Notes under the pieces: generated by a model
The model's input: only the letters and a program-made list of their open reading frames with translations
The model's database searches: none
What the model was told of the DNA's origin: nothing
Translations under genes and position numbers: made by a program
Assembly (NCBI GenBank): GCA_000499405.2
Contig: HG738139.1
Span: forward strand, 15,538,858 to 15,602,857
Origin: Onchocerca volvulus
Lineage: Eukaryota > Nematoda > Chromadorea > Rhabditida > Onchocercidae
Length of the DNA: 64,000 nucleotides
Direction: 5' to 3'
Part shown: in pieces, positions 12,697-24,200 of the stretch
Numbering within the stretch: the stretch's first letter is position 1
Layout: every line of letters begins with the position of its first letter

Positions 12697-14444
12697 AAAA
12701 AAAACAAAAAAAAGGATAAAAGACTCTGAAGACCACAAAAATTATATAAAATATAAACCTATGAATTTGATAAAAACTCAAAAATGCCATAAATGAGGGT
12801 GAGCATAATAATATATTACATGTTCTACTTCTACCTTCAACTGCTGACTGTCTTCAACTTTTAATGTATGTACAAAATTAGCTTCCTGCGTAGCGTTTGG
12901 CCGTTCCAGCTTGACTTGAGCATTAATTTCAACCAAGTGCTTATTCAGTGAAGCATCTGACGTAGTTAAAACATCTCCTGTTTCAGTAATTTGAACCTGG
13001 ATTTCAAAATTATCATTAAATTCTACTTCTTGATCACTGAATATTTCAGTCATAATATATAAAGAAGTATTATTAAATAAACATAAATACCGTGGTAGTT
13101 TGTCCCAGTAACTGAATATAATGCTGTTCTTCAGCAACAATATCGCGAGTTTGATGATTTGATTTCGGATCACCCAGTTTGAGTTTTACATCTGTATAAA
13201 GGAACATTCTTAAACATTTAAATTTAACATTGTGATGAATTAATTGCACATTCACTGATTTTAAATGCATATTTCCTAAGCTTATCAAAACAATTGGAAT
13301 AAAGTATTAATCAGTTGCATCATCATTCATTTTGGATCTGGAAAGAACGTTCAAACTCGGATTTGCAATATACTCCATTTTATTGCTGACAAAAGGAGCA
13401 GTACCTGAAGCTGACAGTACTGGCAGAGTTGGATCGGCAAATTCAGATGGCAGGAAATCAGGATTCAATGACAGAATTGGCACTGGAGATAGATCATCTA
13501 AAATTGAAATTAAAGTATTTCGAAAACTTATAAGAAATCTACAATCTATAACACTCATTATTTTAAACAGAATATCAGTTTAATAATTTTAAGTACTAAA
13601 GAATTGGTAACTAAAAATAAACAATTCCTTCAGTTTCTTTATTGGATGAATTACAATAGAAATAACGGAAAGAATTTATTTGAGGAGTTTTAACATAAAG
13701 CAATTAAATATCAATAAACTGGCACCTTCAACAACGCATTATACTGTAAATCATTACTTCACGATTATCAATATATACCGGTCGATTATATATCTATTTA
13801 ATTACTAAACAAAACATATTTATTTTAATAAACAGGATATTTTTATCATACCGTCTACCCTACTTTCAGAGAACAATTCCTCTTCCAGATTCAAGGCTTT
13901 ATCGAGATCACTAAGAGCTATAACAGCAGCATGATGATGTCCATATCCCGAACTTTTGCAACTTCCTGTACTATTTGATCTTTCAAGAAACCGTGGTTTT
14001 TCTTGATCATCAGCATTTATTTCAACTACTGCTATCTAAACAATAAAACAAATGAATTTTTTCGCACAGAAAATGACCAACGAAACAGAAATACAGATTA
14101 AGTAATAATCGTCAAAATGAACAAGCACGTTGCTAAATATAAATAACATACCGTATTTTTTTCAGCTTCCAAATTACCTCCATCGCTCGCCGGTAAACTT
14201 GGTGCACGTTGTTTTTTTGCTGATAATAAAGACGGTAAAGCACTTGTTACATCATTTGTTTCGATGCGTACGAAATTCATTTCTGCTGCTGGTAATAATT
14301 CGACAACAGTCGTTGCTCCAGCATTCACTGTTGATTTCGAAGTAAATGCTTCCAATTGAGATGGCATCTTTTGCTCGGTGACAGATAAAACTGACTGATG
14401 TTGTTGTTTATTGTTCACATTGCTCGCATCGTATGATTGAGTCT

Positions 14445-14482
<38 letters not shown>

Positions 14483-14485
14483 CCC

Positions 14486-14523
<38 letters not shown>

Positions 14524-17074
14524 AATACCTGCCAAAAATACGCAAAAATCATCTCACTAATAATCCTCAAAGTTTGTTCACGAAAATAATAAGTTTTTAT
14601 GCCTAGAAAAAAACACTAACAAAACTATTTAATTCTTACTTCACTAGTTATTGCTCCACTACTTACTGTAGCCGTATCATCATCATCATCATCATATAAT
14701 GTTTCATCATCACTACCCACCACTACTTCTGTTGTTATTTGTTCAGCATTTATTTCGCTAATCAATGAACGTATACACTGAACTGAACCCGACTGGGCAA
14801 AAAACGGGTGCTGAAATAAAGTTTAGCTCGACAGAAAAAGATTAATTTACAAAATGACAAAAAGACAAGCTATGTTTTCAAGTAGAAAATTATTCATTTA
14901 TCAAAATCCTAAATTGATTTCTGAAAATTTATTCGTATCTTAATATTTCTTATCATGAAAAATTAATTGGAAATTAACTGCAAATTGATATAATTTACGA
15001 TGCTATATCTCGATTCTCATTTTAACATTCTGATACATATTACAAGACAAAAAAGAAGAAAAAAACTCAAGAAGCAACCATAAAAGACTTGACAAGCGAA
15101 TATGAATTTTTATAATGAAAAAATGAATCAAAAACTCGTCTCGAGATTTGCAACCTTCACTACATTTGCAAAACGACATAATTTTCTCTGCATAGAAATA
15201 CTTTAAAAAATATTTAAATATTCCCAACGAAACAGAAAAAGTTCCACTAACCATCAGTATATCGTCAGCACTTGGCCTATTTTCTGGGTCCTTTGTTAAA
15301 CATTTGGTAACCACAGCTCGAAAATTAGGAGACCATAGGTTGGGGCGTTCCAACGAAGGAGGATCTGCCTTAATGACCTAAAAAAAATGGAAACGTAGAA
15401 ATGATGAAATGGAATTCTCGAAATACTATAAGTTGCTTTTGTAAGCCTTATCTACTAAAAAAACATTTGTTATCTTTTTCCCCCTTTTTCTCCTCCTCAT
15501 CTTCCATTCTTTCATCCATTTTTTTTCTTTCTTTGAATTTATTCTTAATTTCGCATTTTGGAGAGAAAAAGAGACATTAAACTCACCTTAAAAATTACTT
15601 TTGCAGGATTCATTTCCGCATAAGGTGGCTTTTCCTCTGCCATTTCAATGAGGGTTATCCCGAAACTCCAAATATCAGCCAACTTAGTGTAATGTTTTTC
15701 CGGAAATGTTTCACATATCATCACTTCCGGGGCCATCCTGTATAAGTCAAGAATAAAGGTACAACTGTTCAACTCTATGTATCTTTTATTGAGATATATT
15801 ATGCCATTAATTATCGAAATATTAAGCATAATGAAGCAAAACTGATTTTTAATGTAGCATAGCCATAAGCATAAAAAGCTTAGAAATAAACTGATTTAGA
15901 GTTGAATACAATTAATCTAATACCATGCCAATTTTCCAAAATTACCAAAATATAACTTTTAACAAATGAACAGATCCTAGATATAGCTTTTATTAAGAAT
16001 TTCAAAAAAGTTTTTTTCTCTTTTCTTTTTTCTTTTTTTTAAAGAAATAATAACACAATTAAAATGAACTGTTAATTCAAGCCTAATACTGCTCCATTTT
16101 TTTATCTCATTTACAATTTTGAAGTCTTAAGGTTGATTCATCAATTGTATTGCTTCAATGTCTTGTTGATTTCACAAATATACAATTTAAAAAGTATGAA
16201 TAATGCACAGTACTTCAGGTAAAAAAAAAAGATAGAATATAAACTGTAAAGATCAGCTTACCAATATGGTGTTCCAATGAATGTCGACCGTACTTCTCGG
16301 CTATCTTTGCATAATGCTGACACACCGAAATCGGCTGCAAATTAAATTACGCTGAAGCGGGATTAAATTTTTCTCTGCCTCCTCAAATTATCTTGTAATT
16401 ACAAAATTAGCATTAATCCTTATTTTCAAAAAGAAAAATATAATTTTTCGGTTATACATAAGTGTGACTGATAGGATATCTGAATCGTTATCTATCACCA
16501 AGTATAAAAATGCAGCAATTAATATTGATTGATTTTTCAGTTTTGATAAGATGTGAAGGAAGAAGAGGTCAAAACTTACCCAATTTTACCCTTGCATCAC
16601 TTGTTAACAGTACATTGCCAGCCTTTAAATCTCGATGGATTACATTTTTGCTATGTAGAAAACTCAATGCCTTCAGAATTTCTTTCATGATGTAATGAAT
16701 TTGTTGTTCAGTAAGATGTCGTGATAGCTCCATCATTATGCTATCCACTGCACCACCACCACAGTATTCCAACAAAAGCTACATTTTGAAAAAAATTGTA
16801 GAAAATTAAAAAAATAAATATCAAAATATTTTACAATCGAGTTAAAACATAATCAGTAGCGGATAAAAGCGATCTATAAGATCGATAACAGCAACTTAAA
16901 CTAATCTATGCCCAATGTTTAGCTGTATTATTATCAATAAACGCAAAGTACTGAATTCGTATTAACGTAATCCTTATTTCAAAAGTCGACATATACCCAT
17001 ATGTATACATACTTTATTACTTTATTATAAAATAAAAATTGCGAAGGCCTTTTATAATATCATGAAGTAAGAAA

Positions 17075-17111
<37 letters not shown>

Positions 17112-17762
17112 AAAAGAGATTCATAGCATCATGATATACTTAAAAATTTTCAAAAGGATTTCCCAACATGTATTATCTTGTAATTTAAAAAATTTTATTG
17201 TTTGGACGATAAAAAAGAATGTCGATTCCCATTTTTATTAACTATCTTTCTACTGTTGCGATCAATAATAATGCAAAATATATCATTATACTATGAATGC
17301 AAATAAAGAATGAATAGTTACCGTAATACGATTACCCATAGTAAACGCATCATACAGTTCGACAATATTTGGATGCTTACATTGAGTAAGAATTAACACT
17401 TCAATCATTACATCCTGGCTTTCGTCGTCCTCCAATTCCATCGCCTACAAAATGACAATTAGATTCAATCAAATGCAGATAAAACTTAATAAAACATGTG
17501 GAAAAAACATTTAAAAAAAAAACAATAAACTAACTTTTGCAGCGGCCACTCTTCCTGGTTCCAATTTCGATCGCGCCTTATAAACACTTCCAAATGCACC
17601 ATCGCCGATCACTTCATCCAATATCCAGTATTCGCTAACATTTGTCTCAATCCGGACAATATCAGGGATGGTCTTAGTTCCAGTACCAAAACCTGACTTT
17701 TGGCCATCACTATTAAAATTCGAGCCAAGAATGAACTTTTTCAGCCGATTCACGATCGGCAT
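4132..17762 (-). CDS. SLK: SLK/LOK (STK10) family STE20 serine/threonine kinase, 32 exons
   Basis: This is a cortical STE20-family kinase; vertebrate SLK and LOK phosphorylate ERM proteins and contribute to cell-shape and polo-kinase control. The assembled protein is about 1555 residues. The kinase domain spans about residues 48-306: glycine loop GDGAFG (53-58), beta3 Lys76, alphaC Glu91, HRD 165-167, DFG 185-187, and GTPYWMAPE ending at 212. A low-complexity middle with an Asp run follows. The C-terminal coiled-coil PKK-type domain spans about residues 1101-1555 (VYVVDG, LRRLQREEARQQREL, ESKTRIAMFKESL), typical of SLK/LOK. Exons in coding order: 17762-17535, 17444-17322, 16778-16580, 16334-16262, 15737-15587, 15377-15252, 14810-14640, 14442-14152, 14035-13852, 13497-13405, 13191-13091, 12996-12820, 12302-12225, 11961-11878, 11596-11519, 11214-11041, 10921-10841, 10524-10282, 10098-9955, 9863-9696, 9332-9237, 8918-8682, 8112-7961, 6952-6829, 6562-6434, 6134-5991, 5889-5762, 5532-5406, 5323-5171, 5085-4921, 4669-4556, 4263-4132. 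All phases agree. Small exons in the middle part are the least certain. Confidence 0.92.
6628..6688. repeat. 25-bp inverted repeat (hairpin, 11-nt loop) in a kinase intron
   Basis: The arms at 6628-6652 and 6664-6688 match at 24 of 25 positions, centred on AAGATATGGTAGAA. The hairpin lies between kinase exons 6829-6952 and 6434-6562. At 61 nt it has the size of a pre-miRNA stem, but a small foldback element is equally possible. Confidence 0.75.
8258..8326. repeat. degenerate direct repeat in a kinase intron
   Basis: Two roughly 30-bp copies, each starting GATTAAAAAGAT and ending near TTAGAGRCGA, lie side by side in the intron between exons 8682-8918 and 7961-8112. They look like a diverged tandem duplication. 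Confidence 0.5.
8382..8419. repeat. perfect 19-bp tandem duplication
   Basis: CCTTCTGAGACTAAACCAG occurs twice with no spacer (8382-8400 and 8401-8419), inside a kinase intron. The exact identity suggests a recent slippage event. Confidence 0.85.
12654..12694. repeat. 41-base poly-A run in a kinase intron
   Basis: An uninterrupted A run of 41 bases continues into A-rich sequence up to about 12713. Translated on the minus strand it gives a spurious poly-Phe frame. Its length is likely to be unreliable in any assembly. Confidence 0.85.
14447..14521. repeat. poly-A / C6 / poly-A tract at a splice acceptor
   Basis: About 34 A, then six C (14481-14486), then about 35 A. On the minus strand this is a poly-T/G6/poly-T tract running directly into the GCAG acceptor of the kinase exon 14442-14152. 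It may be a hugely extended polypyrimidine tract, or partly an assembly or sequencing artefact. Confidence 0.8.
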
Positions 17763-17787
17763 GGTAAAATGGGCATTTGATGATTTA

Positions 17788-17790
17788 TCT
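17788..17790 (-). other. probable trans-splice (or 5'UTR intron) acceptor of the kinase gene
   Basis: CTTTTTCAG on the minus strand ends at 17789, 25 bases before the kinase ATG (17762-17760). No donor-bearing upstream exon was recognised, so spliced-leader addition is the simpler reading. Confidence 0.45.
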
Positions 17791-18768
17791 GAAAAAGAAA
17801 TCAATATGATAATTAGTTTGCTTGACTTCTTCATGACAAATAAAACAACGAAAAAAAAAAATTACAACATCATATTTATTTATACATTATGTCAACTTCA
17901 ACACGTAAAAAATGCTTAAATAATTCAAATCAAGATACATATATTATTAATATATATATATAGTTCTAATTAGTCCTGGAAGATATTGAAAAAAAGATAG
18001 AAAGAAATACAAAATCAAGCAATATAAAACTAATACTGATGCAGTAATCCCCTAAAAATACTGCAATCAGCATCAACTAAATAAGCGAAAAATTGTTGCA
18101 AGTTTTGCAAGTTCTAAATCTTCAAAAGGACGTCAAACAAAAGAAAAAAAAAAAAAGAAAAATCGATGGATTAAATGCTTTAACAAAGAGAAGAAGCAGT
18201 AGTAACAAGATTTTTTTTTATCATCTTAGCTCATCAGATAAAAACATTTATTCATGATATTGATATTATCTTTCAATTGAATTATAATTACTAAGCAATC
18301 ATGTTTTATACATATTTTTTAGAATGTTACGATCGAAATTATTACAAAAAGGAAACTAGTTTTTGAATTCCCATGAACTATACATCCTAAACTAATTCGG
18401 CAATTTTAACCTCTCGAAAGGCCATCCGTTATAATAGAAAACAACCAGTACTACGAGAAATATCCATATTTCGAAATATTTTAAGACTTACAATAAAATA
18501 TAAAAACATTAATATTACTTAATATAATGTAAATACATCCTGATTAAAGCTACAAATAAGTACACATTAAATTTAATATGTATCGACAAGAACCTAAATA
18601 AATTTAAAATTTTGAAGATAAAGGAAAGAAATTGAAGAAAAAAAATTTTTCCTACAAGACAATTTAAGCTTTAATCGATCGCTGTATTCTTTTTGAAGTA
18701 AGATGTAGTAAAGAGCATTAGCTCTTTCTTATCTTTAAATTATAAGTTCAACTGATAAGCGAAACTTC

Positions 18769-18906
18769 TCATCATGAATTATGCTTAATTCATACATTGA
18801 TAACAGAAATTAATATAGATTGTAATTCTTTTTTTTTTTTTTCATCATCAAGAATTATGCTTTGTTCATCACTGATAACATAAACTAATATAGATTGTAA
18901 TTCTTT
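18769..18906. repeat. imperfect tandem repeat, unit about 65-70 bp
   Basis: Two copies start TCATCATSAA..TTATGCTT and end with the shared block AATATAGATTGTAATTCTTT (ending near 18833 and 18906). Within the copies, matching blocks such as TTGATAACA/CTGATAACA keep their order. Confidence 0.7.
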
Positions 18907-21226
18907 TTCATTTCTTTTTTTTTCATCGTCCCAACTTCGAACTGAATTATGAAGTAATATAAGTACAATTTCATTACATAAAAGGATTTCCAGTCAGTAA
19001 AAGTTAATTTTGCACATATGAATAATTTGGTATATTACTAATACAGTATATGAGTAGAACACTCCTTATTTTATTTACAACATGAACTTGAAAAAAAAAA
19101 AAGAATTCCTTCAAGGCCTTTCTAAATTATGATGACAATTTTTCATGGTATTTTATTCGTTTGAAAATGATTAATTTTAAAATATGCATTAAAAAAAGAA
19201 ATTTCAGCCGATCATTAAATTAAGAAAGGGCATTTTAAACTGTATTTAATACACACTTTACTCTATTTTACTGAACTTTGATTCATTCCAAATCATTTTC
19301 TCCTTCCAATTTTTATTGTAACAAATCGAAGAATTCATGAAAAAGTAACAATTCAACGAAAAACTGTAAAAAAAAAAAAAAAAAAAAAAGTCACAAATCT
19401 TTTCTATTAAAGGTGATGCAAAGCAATCGAAACAAAAATTTTATCAATACTGTTATAGCACTAATTTTTAGTCTGATATGAATGAGAAGATGAGGAAAAA
19501 TTCATATAAAGGAAAAAGTTACGCCTCTTTTCCTGTATTTACAAATTTTTGTTCTTAATTGGATTAATTTTTTACAAAATTGTGAAAAAAAAAAAAAAAG
19601 ATAAGCCTTTATAAAGCGAAAAGAAAAAAAATTTTTTTGAGATATGGACATTAAAATTCATATTTCGTGTTAACGATTTCTCATTGTATATCTTGAACTA
19701 TGATAAACTGATTAAGCATACGGTAAGGAAATATACAATGAAATCAATTTTTCATCACATGCTATATTAGTATATCAAATTCTCTCGAATTTTTTTCCCT
19801 CTTAAAGCTATGGATTTTAAAATTAAATTACTGATAAAAGTAATCAGAAATTCATTTCTATGACTACTATTATAACAATAATAATTGGAAATTACTTTTA
19901 GAAAGCATGAAATGAGTTAATGAGAAAATCGTTTTATACGAGATTGACTAATCAAAAGGAAATCAAAACCAAATAACATGAATATCCTAAATAAATATAT
20001 TATAATTTTATTTTAAGATTATAAAATGATTGTAATATCAGTGAAGAAGGCGTAATTAATTACATGAAAATGTTAACAAGAATGGGAAACCAAGAGATAA
20101 TGACAGGTCATCTGGAAGATTCAGGTTAGCAATAAAAATCCATTCAATGCACGCCTATTAATAAAATATTGATATTACTTAGGAAATTAAAATGAGAATT
20201 TTAAATGTCAGAAAGATCTTTCGTGTCTTAAATATCTTCGCCTTTATATTTGATTTATTGGAAATAATAATAGTGATAAATCGAAAAAAAAAAAATCAAT
20301 TCCAATTGAATTATGGAAATCTTCGCAGAAAGGTTAGATCAAAAAAAAAAAGACATAAAAAAAACGATAGATGGAAAAATGATTTCTTTTGGCTTGAAAT
20401 ATATAAAAGTAGAGGTCCTGTCTCAAAGAAGCCCAATAGTCGCTTCTAATATTTGGAATCATTACTAGAATTAGGCTAGCATAACTTGATTAACTCAGAA
20501 AGTTTCGAGTAATATATCCATAAATCCCTCCATGTAAGTTATCTTGAGAAAGTTTCCAAAACCTAAATCCACCTGTTAACCCACGCAAACCTCATCCATC
20601 ACTCTACTGACTCACCACAACTTGAGGGTCGAGTCTTGCTTTCTTTTTACCTACGGATCGGGCGTTGTCGTGAAAAATCGTATCGTTAATGTGTGCGTGA
20701 TATTATTTCACGTCTTACGTTTCATTTGTGTGATGGTAAAAATCTATTTTAAAATTATTGATTTTAAGTTTTAAATTATAATATGATAGATATTCTAATA
20801 TTTGAAGGGAAAGGTACCATATGAAACTTAGCCCGAGCCTGCTTTTATCATTTGCTACGTAAGAATTAAGTCATCGGTAGTTAGATTTAATCATAGTTAT
20901 CAAGTAATTTCAAGCTTATTAATTAAGTTTATTCACTGAAATATCGCGAATTTAATGATTAAACTAATTAGGCTATAATTTAAATTATAAATTATGTACT
21001 GCATTTTAACATTTTAATCAATCCTTTATTACTACTTGATCATTGATGATACTAAATAGATTATTATTTAATTTTTTTACGTGAAATTGCAAATCTAACG
21101 ATATTGGACTACGGTTATATATCTACTAGTAATTTGTAAAAATGGATGCATGTATACGTCAAAAACGATTTATTTCGCGTAGAATTTTTATCTCAAATTT
21201 TTTGCATAAAATATTTTCGTTTACAG

Positions 21227-21228
21227 GA
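21227..21228 (+). other. probable trans-splice acceptor of the LRRFIP-like gene
   Basis: TTTCGTTTACAG ends at 21226, and the chosen ATG follows after two bases (21229). This spacing is typical of nematode spliced-leader sites. An in-frame upstream ATG at 21142 would be removed by that splice. Confidence 0.5.
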
Positions 21229-24200
21229 ATGAATGTTAACTATAGTGGAGGTAGGAGACGTGCAGTAAGTCGACAAACGGCTGAAGAACAAGTACTTGAC
21301 CGAATTTCACGAAATGTAAGTGCTTCTTGAATTGTAGAATCGACCATAAGTGTCGTACAATCATGCCAAAATTAATGATCTGAAGGAAAAAATTATTTAA
21401 AAAAAAAAATGAAATATTTGAATTTCTAGTGAAGTCAATATTTATTATGTAAATTTTGTGAATAATTTTTAGTAGAACTCTGAATTGTTAAAAAAAGAAA
21501 AAACCTTATGAGTCATTGCTCCTCGTTCACGTTCACTTCAATTATTGGATAAAAATAGTATTTAAAACAAAATATTTTGCTTTATTTGATCAGTTTTTTT
21601 TTTTCAAACAAGGAAGTCTCCAACTGTTCAAGTCTTCTCTAATCTACAAGTCAAAAATGGATAGAGAAGTATTATGAATATAGCAACTCTAAGTTTTAAA
21701 TTCAGAAAAAAAAAAATTAACTTAACAATGTTTAGATCAAGGATTAGTGAGAGAAAAAAACATATATAGATTTCTTCAAATCAATAGTTTTCAGATGAGC
21801 CTATCTGAGAAATTATATATTTGATTTATAAAATGTTATTTGATATATTAGAATTTTACAAGATATTATCCTTTTTTTATAGGCAGAAGAACGGTTAACT
21901 CGTAAAAGGCAAGCTCGTGAAGAAGCACGACAGATACGTTTAGAACAACTTGAAAAGCAGTACCGAGAGGTAACACCATTTTCCATTTGTTATAGCTACT
22001 TATTATGGGAATATTACTGTCATTAATATGATTATCATTATTACTGTTGTTATTATTATTTTGTTACTATTTTAATATTGTCATCATTACCGTTAATATT
22101 ATTGTTATTATTGTTCATGTAAATCAAGGGTGACAAACTGGCTATGAGGTAAAGTAGTAATTTTTGCGCGAAATTCCCAATATTCCATAGGGAAATTGTC
22201 ATTTGATATTTTATAAAATAGCATATATAATAATTGTCTTGGATAGATACATTCATTAAGATAAGCAGTAATAAAGAAAAGAAGAGACTTTTGATAACTT
22301 TGTAGGAAAAAAATGAAATAACGAAAATAAACAAAAGGAAAAAAGTTTTGCTTTTCCTCGTAAAAAATTAAGCTAATTGCAAGGGATTATTTAAGAATGA
22401 AAGATTTTGAAAATGATCAAAAACTGATGGTAAGGCATCCTATCTTATTCTAAAATAGTTCTTTTATTGTCATCTTTTGTCCAAAAAGAGAATGAATAAG
22501 GAAGGAGAAAGTGAAGAACGGTTGATTTTCGTCGTTAAACTTTTATGTTGAGATGCATTTTGTGCAGAAAAAGAAAATGCTAACATTTTTTTATTATTTG
22601 TGTTTCTTAAACATTCTCTCCCCCATAACAATGATTTTTTTCTGGAACTGGTTCCTGAGTATTTCTTCGAAGTGAGAAATAATAAGGAAGGGAAGAGTAA
22701 AGCTAGCGATTCATAGTACTATCACATCGGTTCATACTACTGTTTTATTGATCTTTTCTTGGACTTCCTAAGACATGCATATTTATTGCAGCATATACTA
22801 CTTATTATATTTATTAATTTTGTAGTAGAAATTAATTATAGTTGTTTCGCAAAATCAAAAATCTAAGAAAAATTGCCAAGTCGTCAGCAGCATTGTCCAA
22901 GAGATATTTGATAAATTTATCATAGTTTTCACTAAATTTGGCAGACATGTGTTTCGTTCCATGTTATATATTTAATATATGGCTGTTGAGGAGATATTAT
23001 TCGTCTAAGATCATAATTTTTAATTTATCAGATTCTACTGATTTTCAATTCCATTGATTTCCAGATATTACTTGAAAGAAATTATTATACAAGAAGTTGT
23101 TGTTCCAAAGATTCCGACATTTAAACTTTATAATCAAATTTGTTAAGCTAATTTTATAGCTGTAAGAGTGTTTAAAAATAAGAAGTACCGAATTCTTGGA
23201 CAGCTATTGAGATGAAACCAGACAATAATGACAACTGAAAATTTTTATCGACTGATTTCTATCTTTAATATTCGTTTTACAGGCTGAAACAGATGATTAC
23301 AAAGGAAATGAAGAAGGCGTTGTAAGTCTTTTTTTTTCTGGATTTCAAAAGTCTTTTTAAATATTTATCTTTTCGCTTTTTCTTTAACTTCTAATTAGTG
23401 CTTTGTGATTCACCCGGATTTGTATTCGGTGACATTTTGCTAGACTGTGGAACTTAATTAGTGTTAATATTTCCATTCTTTAGTATTCTTTTTTTTTTTT
23501 AACGTTCTCGGTCGCAGACCAATTCTTTATTAAATATTAAATTATATTAATTATATGTCAGCGTAATATCTTCTTCATGTTGGAACGAAATTACTGATTT
23601 AGAAAATTTTCACTTACGAAATATGATCTGTTTTGTTTTCTGGTAGTTGTAATTGCATGCGAAGCTCTTTTTAAAGTTATTTTTGTTTTTATTTGTCTAT
23701 TTATTCAGCAGAAATTGGGAGAAATAATTTCTCTTAAATTATAGGATATATTCAGTTTTGTTTTCATGTTGCTGAAGAAATATAGGTATTCTAGATCTCA
23801 TCAGCGTTTTTTTTGGACAACTGCTATTCATTTTTTAATTACATGACTTGCTTTCTAACGTACTTTTTATTTATTTATTTATTTTTTTTTAATCCTTAAT
23901 CTATTTCATAACATATTTTTTTCTGTTACTTATATTTGCTACTCGTTACATGTGTCAGCATTCACACCACATTCTCATTTATTCTTTTTATGCATATTAC
24001 TTATTGGATATTTTTGTGAGTGCCATTTAAATATTATTGTGTGTTGTGAGTTGTATTTCAATTCTTTTCTAACAGCTCAGAACTGAACAGTTAAGAATAT
24101 CTATTGCCTTACGACTCAATCAATTTTAAATTTCACATATAATCTTGTTTGCTGTTTGTAGATTGCGTTTTTATTTACATTTTATTGGGAGTTGGATTAA

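Larger units (their letters stand above)
17763..21226. other. divergent intergenic region between the kinase and LRRFIP genes
   Basis: This region holds the 5' flanks of two genes transcribed away from each other. I see no credible additional gene; the frame at 20192-20449 is Lys/Asn-rich low complexity. The stretch at about 20540-20740 is less AT-rich than its surroundings and may contain a promoter or a 5' non-coding exon. A diverged tandem repeat lies at 18769-18906. Confidence 0.45.

Noticed and set aside
12575..12790. Minus-strand ORF with a long poly-Phe tract
   Set aside because: It is the translation of an intronic poly-A run; there is no independent coding signal.
20192..20449. Plus-strand ORF of 85 codons
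   Set aside because: Lys/Asn/Ile-rich low complexity typical of chance frames in AT-rich DNA, with no splice sites or motif support.
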